Source: JBJXHN01 sp046233135
GTDB lineage: Bacteria; Pseudomonadota; Alphaproteobacteria; Rhodospirillales; Rhodospirillaceae
Assembly (NCBI GenBank): GCA_046233135.1
Contig: JBJXHN010000006.1
Span: 489,292-553,291, forward strand
Direction of reading: 5' to 3'
Length of the DNA: 64,000 bases
Shown: piece after piece, positions 33,661-42,871 of the stretch
How positions within the stretch are numbered: position 1 is the stretch's first letter
How the letters are laid out: every line of letters begins with the position of its first letter
The notes under the pieces: generated by a model
Told to the model about the DNA's origin: nothing
What the model saw: the letters and a program-made list of their open reading frames with translations, nothing else
Database searches by the model: none
Position numbers and translations under genes: made by a program

Positions 33661-34260
33661 ATGACTCTATCCGTCATGCACGAAAAACCTCACTCCGCAC
33701 CGGCCTTGTCCGGTTTTGTCGCCCACCTGACCATTGGTCTTCGTTCGCGAGTCCGAAGGGGAGGGATAGTGCTGTGGTTTTTGGGTCTGGTAGTGATGGT
33801 CCCTGTGGCCGTCACACCGGCCCGGGCCGCGTGCACGGATACCGCTGAACCGGGGGTCGACTGGGGGCGATGTCTGCTCGACGGCCGGGATTTGCAGCGG
33901 GCTCCGTTGCAGGGGGCGCGGCTGCGGGATGCGTCCTTCAAGCGGGCGGACCTCAGCGGGGCAGACTTGTCCGGGGCCAATGCCTTTCGCGCCAAGTTCG
34001 TCAGCGCCGAAATGGTGGCCGTGATCATGGACGGCGGTACCTTCGGGGAATCGGATTTTTCCCGGGCCGACCTGTCCAGGGCGGCGCTGCGAGGGGCCGA
34101 TCTGCGGCGTGCCCGGTTCTATGGGGCCGATCTGCGTGGGGCGGATCTGACCGGCGCCCGACTAAAGGATGCGGACTTTCTGGACGCGAACCTGAGCGGC
34201 GCCACCTGGATTGACGGCACACGGATCTGCGCGGAAAACTCGATCGGCCGGTGTAATTAA
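33661..34260 (+). CDS. Secreted or membrane-anchored pentapeptide-repeat protein
   Basis: The 199-residue protein has a hydrophobic segment (about 36-56; WFLGLVVMVPVAVTPARA) that ends in a signal-peptidase-like ARAA, then about a dozen A(D/N)LxX pentapeptides (ADLSGADLSGANAFRAKF, ADLRGADLTGA) that fold as a right-handed quadrilateral beta-helix. Three cysteines outside the helix may form disulfides (CTDT, CLLDG, CAEN). Most pentapeptide proteins are cytoplasmic; export to the periplasm is less common. The ATG at 33661 has GGGAG upstream. Function is unknown. Confidence 0.85.
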   Translation: MTLSVMHEKPHSAPALSGFVAHLTIGLRSRVRRGGIVLWFLGLVVMVPVAVTPARAACTDTAEPGVDWGRCLLDGRDLQRAPLQGARLRDASFKRADLSGADLSGANAFRAKFVSAEMVAVIMDGGTFGESDFSRADLSRAALRGADLRRARFYGADLRGADLTGARLKDADFLDANLSGATWIDGTRICAENSIGRCN

Positions 34261-34431
34261 CGAGACCCAATCCCCATCTCCCTATGGGCGTCCTAAGGGG
34301 TTGCCCGTACGACGGCGCAGCGGTGATTTTACAGGCTTTAGGCCGTATCCCATGGGAGTGGTTTTGCTCTCCTTTTTCTTCCGGTAAGAAAGCGGCTTGG
34401 AAAGGGCGCGCGACACGCGGGCGGAGGGGCA

Positions 34432-35496
34432 ATGGATTATTCGGAATCGCGTGAACAGGCGGCGCTGATCGCCAAGGCGGCCATCGAGCAGATGGCCGAC
34501 GCCGGTGTGACTCCCAATCCGCGAAATTTCGCGGTTTGGTATACATACTGTTCTGATCACTATCCTGACTTGCGCCGTTTCGTCGACAAGCAGCTGAAGG
34601 TCGCCGGCAGTATTTCCGAAGACATGAGTGAAGAGATCTACGAACGGTTCTTCACCCCGCAGGAAGAGCGGGAGAGCGTGACCAACGCCGGCGTCAAGCT
34701 GGAGGCGACCCTGGACCAGATGGTGAAGCTGTTCACCGTCGCCCAGCAGGGCACCACCCGCTACAACAAAACGCTGGAGGATTTTTCCGGCCAGGTGACG
34801 GACGCCGATCCCCAGACCATCCAGGCGGTGTTGAGCACCGTTGTGGCCGAGACCAAGCGCATGCTGAAGGTCAATGAACGCCTGGGGGTGGAGCTGCAGC
34901 AGTCGTCAAAGGAGGTGCATATCCTGCGCGCCGACCTGGAAAAGGTGCGCCACGAGGCCCTGACCGACGGCTTGACGGGAATCGCCAACCGCAAGGTTTT
35001 CGACACCCAGATGCGCGACCTGACCCGGCTGGCGAACGACGAACATTCGTTCCTCAGCCTGATGATGATCGACATCGATTTTTTCAAGAAGTTCAACGAC
35101 ACCTATGGCCATCAGATGGGCGATCAGGTGCTGAAGCTGGTGGCCCGGACCATCCAGGAAGGGGTGAAGGGCCAGGATCTGGCCGCCCGGTACGGCGGCG
35201 AGGAATTTGCGGTGATCCTGCCCAATACCCGGGTCCGCGATGCGATCAGCGTGGCCGAGGCCATCCGTCGCCATGTGTCGTCCAAGAAGGTCACCAACAA
35301 GCGCACCAACGAAGACCTGGGCACCGTCACCCTGTCCATCGGGGTGTCCGAATTCGCCATCGGCGAAACCATCGCCCAGTTCATCCAGCGCGCCGACGAG
35401 GCGCTGTACATGGCCAAGCGCGAGGGCCGCAACCGGGTGGTCTCGCAGCTGGAGCTGGAGCTGAAGCGTATGGCCGGCCAGCAGGCGGTGGGGTGA
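34432..35496 (+). CDS. GGDEF diguanylate cyclase
   Basis: The 354-residue protein makes c-di-GMP from two GTP. The GGDEF domain (about 175-345) has the active-site motif RYGGEEFAVILP and the preceding DALTDGLTGIANR-type segment, and lacks an EAL domain. The N-terminal 170 residues are helical, cytoplasmic and without a known sensor domain; similar N-termini occur in many Rhodospirillales cyclases. No RxxD inhibitory site is evident five residues before the GGEEF, so product inhibition may be absent. It is transcribed alone. Confidence 0.93.
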   Translation: MDYSESREQAALIAKAAIEQMADAGVTPNPRNFAVWYTYCSDHYPDLRRFVDKQLKVAGSISEDMSEEIYERFFTPQEERESVTNAGVKLEATLDQMVKLFTVAQQGTTRYNKTLEDFSGQVTDADPQTIQAVLSTVVAETKRMLKVNERLGVELQQSSKEVHILRADLEKVRHEALTDGLTGIANRKVFDTQMRDLTRLANDEHSFLSLMMIDIDFFKKFNDTYGHQMGDQVLKLVARTIQEGVKGQDLAARYGGEEFAVILPNTRVRDAISVAEAIRRHVSSKKVTNKRTNEDLGTVTLSIGVSEFAIGETIAQFIQRADEALYMAKREGRNRVVSQLELELKRMAGQQAVG

Positions 35497-35728
35497 TGGG
35501 CGGGACGGGGGAAGGCTGACAGGGGGCGCGAGGGACAGAAAACAGGCTTCGGCCAAAGGGAATAGGGCGGATCTATGACCAGTTGCCTGGTTTTCCGGGA
35601 GAGTTTTCCCCGGTAAGCTGCGGCCCGGGCTGATCGCTCACCTTCGTCCCTTCTTGCTTTTTTGCCTCACACCGTGCCGCTGGAGCGCCGTTCCCTTGGT
35701 TTTCCCCCGCAGTCAGGTTCTCGCGTGG

Positions 35729-37462
35729 ATGCGCCGTTTCGTGCGCAACGACCAACTGATCCTCGGGGTGCTGGCGGTGGTGGTGGGGTCCGTCTGCGGT
35801 GCGGCCATCGTCGGTTTCCGCGAGTTGATCGCTCTGGTCCAGACGGTGGCCTATGGCGAGGGGCACGACTATCTGGCGACCATCGCCCGGGGTCATTCGG
35901 CGCTGTGGGTGATCCTGATACCGACCCTCGGCGGGCTGGTTGTCGGCCTGTTCTATCACCTGGCCCTGCGTGCCCATGGTCCGCAGGGGGTGGCCCATGT
36001 GATGGAGGCCGTGGCCCTGAAAGGCGGGCGGATCAGTGCCCGGCTGGGAGCCCTGGCGGCGGCAGGCAGCGCGCTGTCCATCGGCGTCGGGGCCTCGGTG
36101 GGGCGAGAGGGGCCGGCCGTCCACCTGGGGGCCGCCCTGTCCTCGTGGATCGCCCGCAAGCTGCGGTTCGGCAAGCGGCTGGCCCGCACCCTGCTGGGCT
36201 GCGGTGCGGCGGCGGCCGTGGCGGCGTCGTTCAACGCGCCCATCGCCGGTGCCCTTTTCGCCAACGAAGTGGTCATCGGCCACTACGCCCTGTCCGCCTT
36301 CGCTCCGGTGGTGGTCGCCAGCGTTTCAGGCACCCTGGTTTCCCGCTATTGGTTCGGCGATTTTCCCGCCTTCGTGTTGCCGCCCATGGAGCTGATCTCC
36401 TTCTGGGAATTTCCCGCCTTCGCCGGCCTGGGGGTGGCGTCGGGCATCATGGCCCTGGTGTTCATGAAAAGCATCTTCGTCGCTCAGGAAGCGGGCGCGG
36501 CCAGCCGGCTGCCCATGCCCCTGCGCACCGGCCTGGCCGGCTTCGTCACCGGCCTGGCGGCGGTCTGGCTGCCCGAGGTGCTGGGGGTGGGCTACGAGGT
36601 CACCGATTCCGCCCTGAAGAACGTGCTGCCCCTGACCTTCCTGATCGTGCTGATCCCGGTCAAGCTGGCGGTCACCGCCATCTGCCTCGGCTGGGGATTC
36701 GGCGGCGGGGTGTTCAGTCCATCGCTGACGCTGGGGGCCTTGCTGGGAGCGGCCTATGGCCTGGTGGCCACGGCGATCTTTCCCGAGTTGTCATCGGGTA
36801 CCAGCGCCTATGCCCTGATCGGCATGGGCGCGACGGCGGCGGCGGTGCTGGGGGCGCCGATTTCGACCACCCTGATCATTTTCGAGCTGACGGGCGACTA
36901 CGAACTGACCATCGGCGTGGTGGTTGCCGTGGTCATCGCCACCGCCATCACCCAGAACGCGGTGGGCGAAGCGTCGTTCTTCCATTGGCAGCTGGGCCGG
37001 CGCGGCCTGCGCTTGCGCGGTGCCCAGGACGAGCAGCTGCTGCGGACCTTGAAGGTGGCCGACGTGCCCTATGGCTCCTGTCCTACGGTGGCGGAGGACG
37101 CCGGTCCGGGCGCGGTGCTGGCGGCGCTGCACGACGTGCCGTTCGGCGAGCTGTATGTGGTGGACACGGCGGGGCGTCTGGTGGGCACTCTGACCCTGGC
37201 CGAGGTGGATCCCCGCTGGCTGAAGACCGAAGCCTCGGCGGATTGCCCGGTGGCCGGCGCCTTCTGCCGGCGCGCCCCGCCCATGCTGACCCTGGACGAC
37301 AGCCTGGAAACCGCCATGGGGATGATGCAGACCCGGGGTGAGGAACATGTGGCCATCGTCGACGGGACGGAAAGTCGCCGGCCGGTCGGCTGCCTGCACG
37401 AAAAGGATGTGCTTTGGGCGTATAACCGGGCCATGATCGCCGCCCGCGCCGAGACCGTGTGA
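35729..37462 (+). CDS. CLC-family chloride channel/transporter with CBS domains
   Basis: The 577-residue inner-membrane protein has about ten hydrophobic helices (residues 10-440). It carries the CLC motif GREGPAVHLGA with the gating glutamate, and FNAPIAGALFANE with a second glutamate in the position that marks H+/Cl- exchangers. The selectivity region GFGGGVFSPSL is present. Two CBS domains (about 455-560) follow and probably bind nucleotides. The start at 35729 is chosen for its place just ahead of the first helix; the frame is open upstream. Confidence 0.9.
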   Translation: MRRFVRNDQLILGVLAVVVGSVCGAAIVGFRELIALVQTVAYGEGHDYLATIARGHSALWVILIPTLGGLVVGLFYHLALRAHGPQGVAHVMEAVALKGGRISARLGALAAAGSALSIGVGASVGREGPAVHLGAALSSWIARKLRFGKRLARTLLGCGAAAAVAASFNAPIAGALFANEVVIGHYALSAFAPVVVASVSGTLVSRYWFGDFPAFVLPPMELISFWEFPAFAGLGVASGIMALVFMKSIFVAQEAGAASRLPMPLRTGLAGFVTGLAAVWLPEVLGVGYEVTDSALKNVLPLTFLIVLIPVKLAVTAICLGWGFGGGVFSPSLTLGALLGAAYGLVATAIFPELSSGTSAYALIGMGATAAAVLGAPISTTLIIFELTGDYELTIGVVVAVVIATAITQNAVGEASFFHWQLGRRGLRLRGAQDEQLLRTLKVADVPYGSCPTVAEDAGPGAVLAALHDVPFGELYVVDTAGRLVGTLTLAEVDPRWLKTEASADCPVAGAFCRRAPPMLTLDDSLETAMGMMQTRGEEHVAIVDGTESRRPVGCLHEKDVLWAYNRAMIAARAETV

Positions 37463-37524
37463 CCCGAGTCTCTTGATGACGCCGACCCGGCGCCACCGCC
37501 GCCGGATCCCCCCGGGGGGGGGAG

Positions 37525-37887
37525 CTAGGCCGACTTGGCGGCGGGCGCGTCGGGCTCGTAGGGGCTGTCGTCGATGGGGCGGGCCTTGTGCTGGGCCAGG
37601 GTGCCGATCTCGTCGGCGATTTCATCGCGCAGCACCTGCTCGGCCACCGCCAGATCATAGCGGGACTGAAGATTCATCCAATACAGCGCTGTGGTATCGA
37701 AAAACCGGGAGAGCCGCAGGGCCGTATCGGCGGTGATGGAGCGCTGGCCGGCGAGGATGGCGCTGATGCGGTTTGCCGGGACTTTCAGGGCGCGGGCGAG
37801 CTGGTTGACGCCCAGGTGGTTGGGTTCCATGAACATACGGTTCAGGATCTGCCCCGGATGCTGGTGGCGATCGCTGGAAGCGGCCAT
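37525..37887 (-). CDS. higA: HigA-family antitoxin-like regulator, without adjacent toxin
   Basis: The 120-residue protein has the HigA form of the Xre helix-turn-helix (HPGQILNRMFMEPNHLGVNQ, LARALKVPANRISAIL, GQRSITADTALRLSRFF) followed by a helical tail. HigA normally neutralises the RNase HigB, encoded just upstream on the same strand. The 180 bases upstream of its start here, up to the helicase gene, contain no HigB-like frame. It is thus an orphan antitoxin or a free-standing regulator. A run of nine Gs just after its stop may be a sequencing risk. Confidence 0.87.
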   Translation of the reverse strand: MAASSDRHQHPGQILNRMFMEPNHLGVNQLARALKVPANRISAILAGQRSITADTALRLSRFFDTTALYWMNLQSRYDLAVAEQVLRDEIADEIGTLAQHKARPIDDSPYEPDAPAAKSA

Positions 37888-38109
37888 GTCGGTCCTCTCA
37901 GGTTGAAGACAGGTAGTCTACCCGACCCGGGGGAGGGCGCAAGCAATCCTTAGGTCGGACGAGCCTGTGGGTATCCGCAAAGCCCCTCCCCCCGGGGTGG
38001 TTCGGCGAAGAAAAGGACGGCCCCCCTTTCGAAGCGGGACCCCAGGCCCTATTCTGACCGGACCCGACTTTTGAAACGGCACGGCAAGAACGAGGACAAC
38101 GCTCCCGGC

Positions 38110-40362
38110 ATGATGGACGATCCCTTTTCCCTGGACGGCTCCACCTCTCCGGCTCCTGCTCCGGCGCGGGAACCCCCGTGGCTTGCCACGCTGAACCCGG
38201 AACAGCGGGCGGCGGTGGAAACCACCGAGGGGCCGGTGCTGGTGCTGTCGGGGGCCGGGACGGGCAAGACCAGGGTGCTGACGACCCGGCTCGCCCATAT
38301 CCTGGCGACGCGCGGGGTCCGGCCGTGGCAGGTACTGGCGGTGACCTTCACCAACAAGGCGGCCCGCGAAATGCGCGAACGGGCCACCGCCATGATCGGT
38401 GCGGCGGCGGAACAGGTCTGGCTGGGCACCTTCCATTCGCTGGGGGTGCGGATCCTGCGCCGGCACGGGGATCTGGTGGGCCTGCGGTCGGGCTTTACCA
38501 TCCTTGACACCGACGACCAGGTGCGCCTGCTCAAGCAATTGATGGAAGCCGAAAGCATCGACGTGAAGCGCTGGAAGCCCCAGGGGCTGATGGGGGTGAT
38601 CCAGCGCTGGAAGGACCGGGGGCTGACGCCCGACAAGGTCTCGCCCGATGACGACGGGCGCCACTTCGCCGGCGGCCAGGCACTGGCTCTCTATACCCAC
38701 TACCAGGACCGGCTGTCGGTGGTGAACGCCGCCGATTTCGGGGACCTGCTGCTGCATTGCCTGACCCTTTTCCAGGACCACCCGGACGTGGCGGCCGAAT
38801 ATCAGCGCATGTTCCGCTATATCCTGGTGGACGAGTACCAGGATACCAATGTGGCCCAGTACCTGTGGCTGCGGCTGCTGGCGCGGGGGCACGGCAACAT
38901 CTGCTGCGTCGGTGATGACGACCAGTCGATCTATTCCTGGCGCGGGGCCGAAGTAGGCAACATCCTGCGCTTCGAAGCCGACTTCCCGGGCGCCAAGGTT
39001 ATCCGCCTGGAAAGCAACTATCGCTCGACCCCCACCATCCTGGCCGCCGCGTCGGGCCTGATCCGCAACAACCAGGGCCGCCTGGGCAAGGAGCTGCGGG
39101 CGGCCGGAGCCAGCGCCGGCGAACCCGGCGATCTGGTGCGTCTGCGCGGCGTCTGGGACGGCGACGAGGAAGCCCGTTGGGTGGTGGAGGAAATCGAGGC
39201 CTTTCATTCCAAGGGCGAGTCGCTGAACGGCATGGCGGTGCTGGTGCGTGCCGGTTTCCAGACCCGGGAGTTCGAAGAGCGGCTGATTCTGACCGGCACC
39301 CCCTATCGGGTGATCGGCGGCCCGCGCTTCTACGAGCGGCAGGAAATCCGCGATGCCATCGCCTATCTGCGCTGCGTCGCCAGCCCCGACGACAGCCTGG
39401 CCTTCGAACGGATCATCAACGTGCCCAAGCGTGGCCTGGGGGATGCCACGGTGCAGACCCTGAACCGTCTGGCCCGGGGGGCGCGGATGAGCCTGATGGA
39501 AGCCGCCCGCCGGGTGGTGGATACGGACGAACTGCGTCCCCAGGCCCGCCGCAACCTGCGTGCGGTGACCGAGGACTTCGGTCGCTGGCGGCAGTTGTCA
39601 GAGGCCATGCACCCGGCGGAGTTGGCCGGTACGGTGCTGGATGAAAGCGGCTACATGGAGATGTGGCAGAAGGACAAATCGCCGGAGTCCGACGGCCGGC
39701 TGGAAAACCTGAAGGAACTGGTCCAGGCCCTGGGCGAGTTCGAAACCCTGATGGGCTTTCTGGAGCACGTCAGTCTGGTGATGGACAACGAAGCCCGGGC
39801 GGGGGAAGAGGCGGTCACCCTGATGACCTTGCACGCCGCCAAGGGTCTGGAGTTCGACACGGTGTTCCTGCCCGGCTGGGAAGAGGAACTGTTCCCCCAC
39901 CGCCGCGCCCTGGACGAGAGCGGTCAGGAAGGGCTGGAGGAAGAACGCCGGCTGGCCTACGTGGGGCTGACCCGGGCGCGGCGCCGCGTGGCGATCTCCT
40001 TCGCCGCCAGCCGGCGGGTGTTCAACGAATACCGCGCCAGCCTGCCCAGCCGCTTCATCGACGAACTCCCCCCCGACACGGTGGAGCGCCAGAGCGAAAG
40101 CGGCGTCTACGGCTCCGGTGTCCAGGGCTACGTGGATGCCCCGGGCGGCTGGGGGCGGAGCCTCGGCGGGCTGACCGACGGCGGCACGCCCTGGCTGGTG
40201 GAAGAGCGCAAGGAAGGGGACAGCTATCGCGCCGGCGACCGGGTGTTCCACGAGAAATTCGGCCATGGCACCGTGCGGTCTGTCGACGACGGCCGGCTGG
40301 AAATCGCCTTCGACAAGGCCGGCACCAAGCGGGTGATGAGCAGCTTCGTCCGCAAGGGCTGA
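38110..40362 (+). CDS. uvrD: UvrD/PcrA-type superfamily 1 DNA helicase
   Basis: The 750-residue 3'-5' helicase functions in nucleotide-excision and mismatch repair and in clearing collided replication forks. Motifs in order are I (GAGTGKT), Ia (FTNKAAREM), II (VDEYQDTN), III (GDDDQSIYSWRGA), IV (ESNYRSTPTI), V (TLHAAKGLEFDTVF) and VI (VGLTRARRR). A C-terminal Tudor-like segment (FGHGTVRSVDD) binds RNA polymerase in PcrA. The start at 38110 is preferred over an upstream TTG; the first residues are not conserved. Confidence 0.95.
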   Translation: MMDDPFSLDGSTSPAPAPAREPPWLATLNPEQRAAVETTEGPVLVLSGAGTGKTRVLTTRLAHILATRGVRPWQVLAVTFTNKAAREMRERATAMIGAAAEQVWLGTFHSLGVRILRRHGDLVGLRSGFTILDTDDQVRLLKQLMEAESIDVKRWKPQGLMGVIQRWKDRGLTPDKVSPDDDGRHFAGGQALALYTHYQDRLSVVNAADFGDLLLHCLTLFQDHPDVAAEYQRMFRYILVDEYQDTNVAQYLWLRLLARGHGNICCVGDDDQSIYSWRGAEVGNILRFEADFPGAKVIRLESNYRSTPTILAAASGLIRNNQGRLGKELRAAGASAGEPGDLVRLRGVWDGDEEARWVVEEIEAFHSKGESLNGMAVLVRAGFQTREFEERLILTGTPYRVIGGPRFYERQEIRDAIAYLRCVASPDDSLAFERIINVPKRGLGDATVQTLNRLARGARMSLMEAARRVVDTDELRPQARRNLRAVTEDFGRWRQLSEAMHPAELAGTVLDESGYMEMWQKDKSPESDGRLENLKELVQALGEFETLMGFLEHVSLVMDNEARAGEEAVTLMTLHAAKGLEFDTVFLPGWEEELFPHRRALDESGQEGLEEERRLAYVGLTRARRRVAISFAASRRVFNEYRASLPSRFIDELPPDTVERQSESGVYGSGVQGYVDAPGGWGRSLGGLTDGGTPWLVEERKEGDSYRAGDRVFHEKFGHGTVRSVDDGRLEIAFDKAGTKRVMSSFVRKG

Positions 40363-40394
40363 CCGGCTGCTATCACAGCGGGGCAGCCGCTCGC

Positions 40395-41258
40395 CTACTC
40401 CGACAGACCCGCCAGGAAAGCCCGGATCGGCGCCATCAGCGCGTCGTCGGCAAAGGGCGGCGAGATGTCGAGCAGAATGCCGATGTGGCCGGTGCCGGAT
40501 AGGCTGACCGTGGTTACCGGGACGTCGGCTGCCTTCAGCGCCGCCGCCAGAACGTCCGTATGGCGCGGTTCCACGGTGGTATCGTCCTTGCCATGGGCCA
40601 GCAGGGCCGGCGGGGAGGCGGTGGTGATGTGGGTGAAGGGCTCGACGACGGTCGGGTCCGTTTCGTTGCCGAAGGCCGCCCGGCTGACCTCTACCGTATA
40701 CGGGTGAATGTCGTAGGGGCCGGCGAGGCCGACGAAGCCGGCGATTCCTTCGGGCCGGCCACCGGCCTTGCGCAGCCAGTCGGGGGCATAGGCGACCATC
40801 GCGGCGTTGTAGGCCCCGGCGGAATGTCCCGCCAGAACCAGCGGGCGGGCAGGGCGGCCCCCCAGGGCTTTCGTGCCCTCCGGTCCTTGCAGCCAGGCGA
40901 CGGCGGCGGCGGCATCCTCGACGAATCCGGGGAAGCGCACCATCGGCACCAGACGGTAGTCAGGCACCACAAGGGGAATGCCGAGCTTGCCCAGGGTTTC
41001 GGCAAGAAAGGCATAGCCCGCCCGTTGTCCGGACGCCCACGACCCGCCATAGATCCAAACGACCACCGGCCGCCCGGTGCGCCAGCCGGTCACCGGCTGA
41101 TAGATGTCCAGCCTTTGTCGAGGATCGGGACCGTACGCATATGTTTTCGGCGCCCCGTGGTGGTCGGCACTGGACAAGGCGTTCAGCGTCGCCAGGGAGC
41201 AGCCGGTCAGGCTCGTCAGAAGGGGGATCAGCGACAGCAGGCGGGGCAGAAGGCGCAA
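40395..41258 (-). CDS. Lipoprotein alpha/beta-hydrolase (carboxylesterase-like)
   Basis: The 287-residue protein has a lipoprotein signal with lipobox LTGCSL (cysteine near 20). The esterase core shows an oxyanion-hole segment VWIYGGSWASG (HGG-like but with Y for H), the nucleophile serine in GHSAGA, an aspartate in HGKDDTTVE and the histidine in SGTGHIGIL. It belongs to the BD-FAE/hormone-sensitive-lipase-like esterases and should act at the outer side of the cytoplasmic membrane or at the outer membrane. Substrate is unknown. It converges on the helicase gene. Confidence 0.87.
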   Translation of the reverse strand: MRLLPRLLSLIPLLTSLTGCSLATLNALSSADHHGAPKTYAYGPDPRQRLDIYQPVTGWRTGRPVVVWIYGGSWASGQRAGYAFLAETLGKLGIPLVVPDYRLVPMVRFPGFVEDAAAAVAWLQGPEGTKALGGRPARPLVLAGHSAGAYNAAMVAYAPDWLRKAGGRPEGIAGFVGLAGPYDIHPYTVEVSRAAFGNETDPTVVEPFTHITTASPPALLAHGKDDTTVEPRHTDVLAAALKAADVPVTTVSLSGTGHIGILLDISPPFADDALMAPIRAFLAGLSE

Positions 41259-41306
41259 GGGCTGGCTCCCGGATAGCGGATGGACGGATGCACGGGTTCG
41301 GACTGT

Positions 41307-42689
41307 CTACGCTTTTCCTTTGTCGTCGGATTGGTCGTCCAGCAGCGGCAGGCGGACCAGGACCACCAGACCGCCCTGGGGGTGGGGGGCGGCGGTGACG
41401 CGGCCGCCATGGTGTTCCACTGCCCGCTTGACGATGGCCAGACCGATGCCGTGACCGCCGGTGTCCCGCTCCCGCGCATCCGACACCCGGTGGAACGGCT
41501 CGAAAATGCGTTGCAGTTCCGTATCGGGCACGCCGGCCCCGCGATTGGCGATGCAGACCACGGCCATCGTGCCTTCCTCGGCGCAGGTCACGGTGATGGT
41601 GGAATCCTCGTCGGCATATTTGACGGCGTTGCCCAGCAGGTTGTCGAAAACCGAGCCCAACAGGTCCGCATGGCCGGCCATGCGCAGGGGCCAGTCCCCG
41701 GTCGATACGTGCAGCTTCAGGTTCCGCGCCTGGGCGGGCAGGGTGGCGCGGTCGGCGGCTTCGGTCACCAGGGTGCCCAGGTTCAATACTTCCTTCGGCC
41801 CGGCCGTGTCTCCGCTATCCAGGCGTGACAGCACCAGAAGCCGTTCGATCAGGCCATCCAGGGCGGCGACTTCCTGATCCAGCCGCTCGGTCAGCCGGGT
41901 CACCTTGGCCGGAGCCTGTTCGCCGACCATGCTGGCCGCCACCCTCAGGCGGGCCAGCGGGCTGCGCAGTTCGTGGGAGATGTCGCGGACCAGCCGGCGC
42001 TGGCGGGCGACCATCGCCGACAGGCCTTCCGCCATCGCATCGATGGCTTTGGCCAGGGTGCCGATCTCGTCCCCGCGCTTGAGCAGAGAGGGAGGCGCGC
42101 GGTGGTCCAGCTGGCCCTGGCCGATCGCCCGGGCGGTGGCGGTCAGCAGGTGGATGGGGCGCATCAGCCACAGGGTGAACAGCAGGCTGATGCCCATGAC
42201 CACGACAATGCCGATCAGCAGCCGCAGGGGCCGGAACAGCATGCGCAAGGGATGGTCCGGCGGTGGCGCATGGGCCAGGTGGTCGGGCATCAGGACCATG
42301 GTGACCTGAACGGCCGGTATGCTGGAAACCGGGATCACCCGGACCGTGCGACCGCTGTCGTCGGTGACGGTCAGTGGTACGGGGGTATGCGACAGCGGCA
42401 AGGCGCGCCGGACCACCGGATCCACCGGTTCCGCGCTGTCCAGCCGCCGTCCGTCCGGAGCGTGATAGGACAGGGTGACGGCATGGAGGTAATGGTCCTC
42501 CGACCAAGCCTTCAGGGCGGCTTCTCCCTCGGCGGACAGCACTTCGGCCCCTTCTTCGGCGAGGGCGCGCCAGGCGTCCGTACTGTCGGACCGGGCCAGC
42601 AGGTCGGGGCGGGTAAGGCTGGTCGCGACCGCGGCCGACAAGCCGGCGGCGATCAGGAACCAGGCGAAGGCCTTCAAAAACAGGGGCAC
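41307..42689 (-). CDS. CpxA-like sensor histidine kinase
   Basis: The 460-residue kinase has two membrane helices (about 5-25 and 160-182) enclosing a periplasmic sensor domain of about 130 residues, then a HAMP domain (about 180-235), HisKA with phospho-accepting histidine in RDISHELRSPLARL, and an ATPase domain (NLLGNAVKYA, GHGIGLAIVKRAVE). It resembles CpxA, which senses envelope stress, but the periplasmic domain is too variable to assign a signal. It lies 182 bases downstream of its cognate regulator on the same strand. Confidence 0.93.
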   Translation of the reverse strand: MPLFLKAFAWFLIAAGLSAAVATSLTRPDLLARSDSTDAWRALAEEGAEVLSAEGEAALKAWSEDHYLHAVTLSYHAPDGRRLDSAEPVDPVVRRALPLSHTPVPLTVTDDSGRTVRVIPVSSIPAVQVTMVLMPDHLAHAPPPDHPLRMLFRPLRLLIGIVVVMGISLLFTLWLMRPIHLLTATARAIGQGQLDHRAPPSLLKRGDEIGTLAKAIDAMAEGLSAMVARQRRLVRDISHELRSPLARLRVAASMVGEQAPAKVTRLTERLDQEVAALDGLIERLLVLSRLDSGDTAGPKEVLNLGTLVTEAADRATLPAQARNLKLHVSTGDWPLRMAGHADLLGSVFDNLLGNAVKYADEDSTITVTCAEEGTMAVVCIANRGAGVPDTELQRIFEPFHRVSDARERDTGGHGIGLAIVKRAVEHHGGRVTAAPHPQGGLVVLVRLPLLDDQSDDKGKA

Positions 42690-42871
42690 AGTGACGGGTC
42701 CCCGAAGCTAGGGAAAGGGATGGAAATATCGGCCGCGACAGGCGGCGGAAAGAAACATCGACCGGAAGCACGTCCCCGCGCCTGCGGCCGGGGAGGGGAC
42801 GGAGAGGGCGGGAGGGGTCGGAGAACCCGACCCCGTGACCCGTTTCCCCGGACCCGTCTTCCCGTCGCCGG

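Noticed and set aside
37525..37960. Complete HigBA toxin-antitoxin pair
   Set aside because: No toxin reading frame of suitable length is present upstream or downstream of higA.
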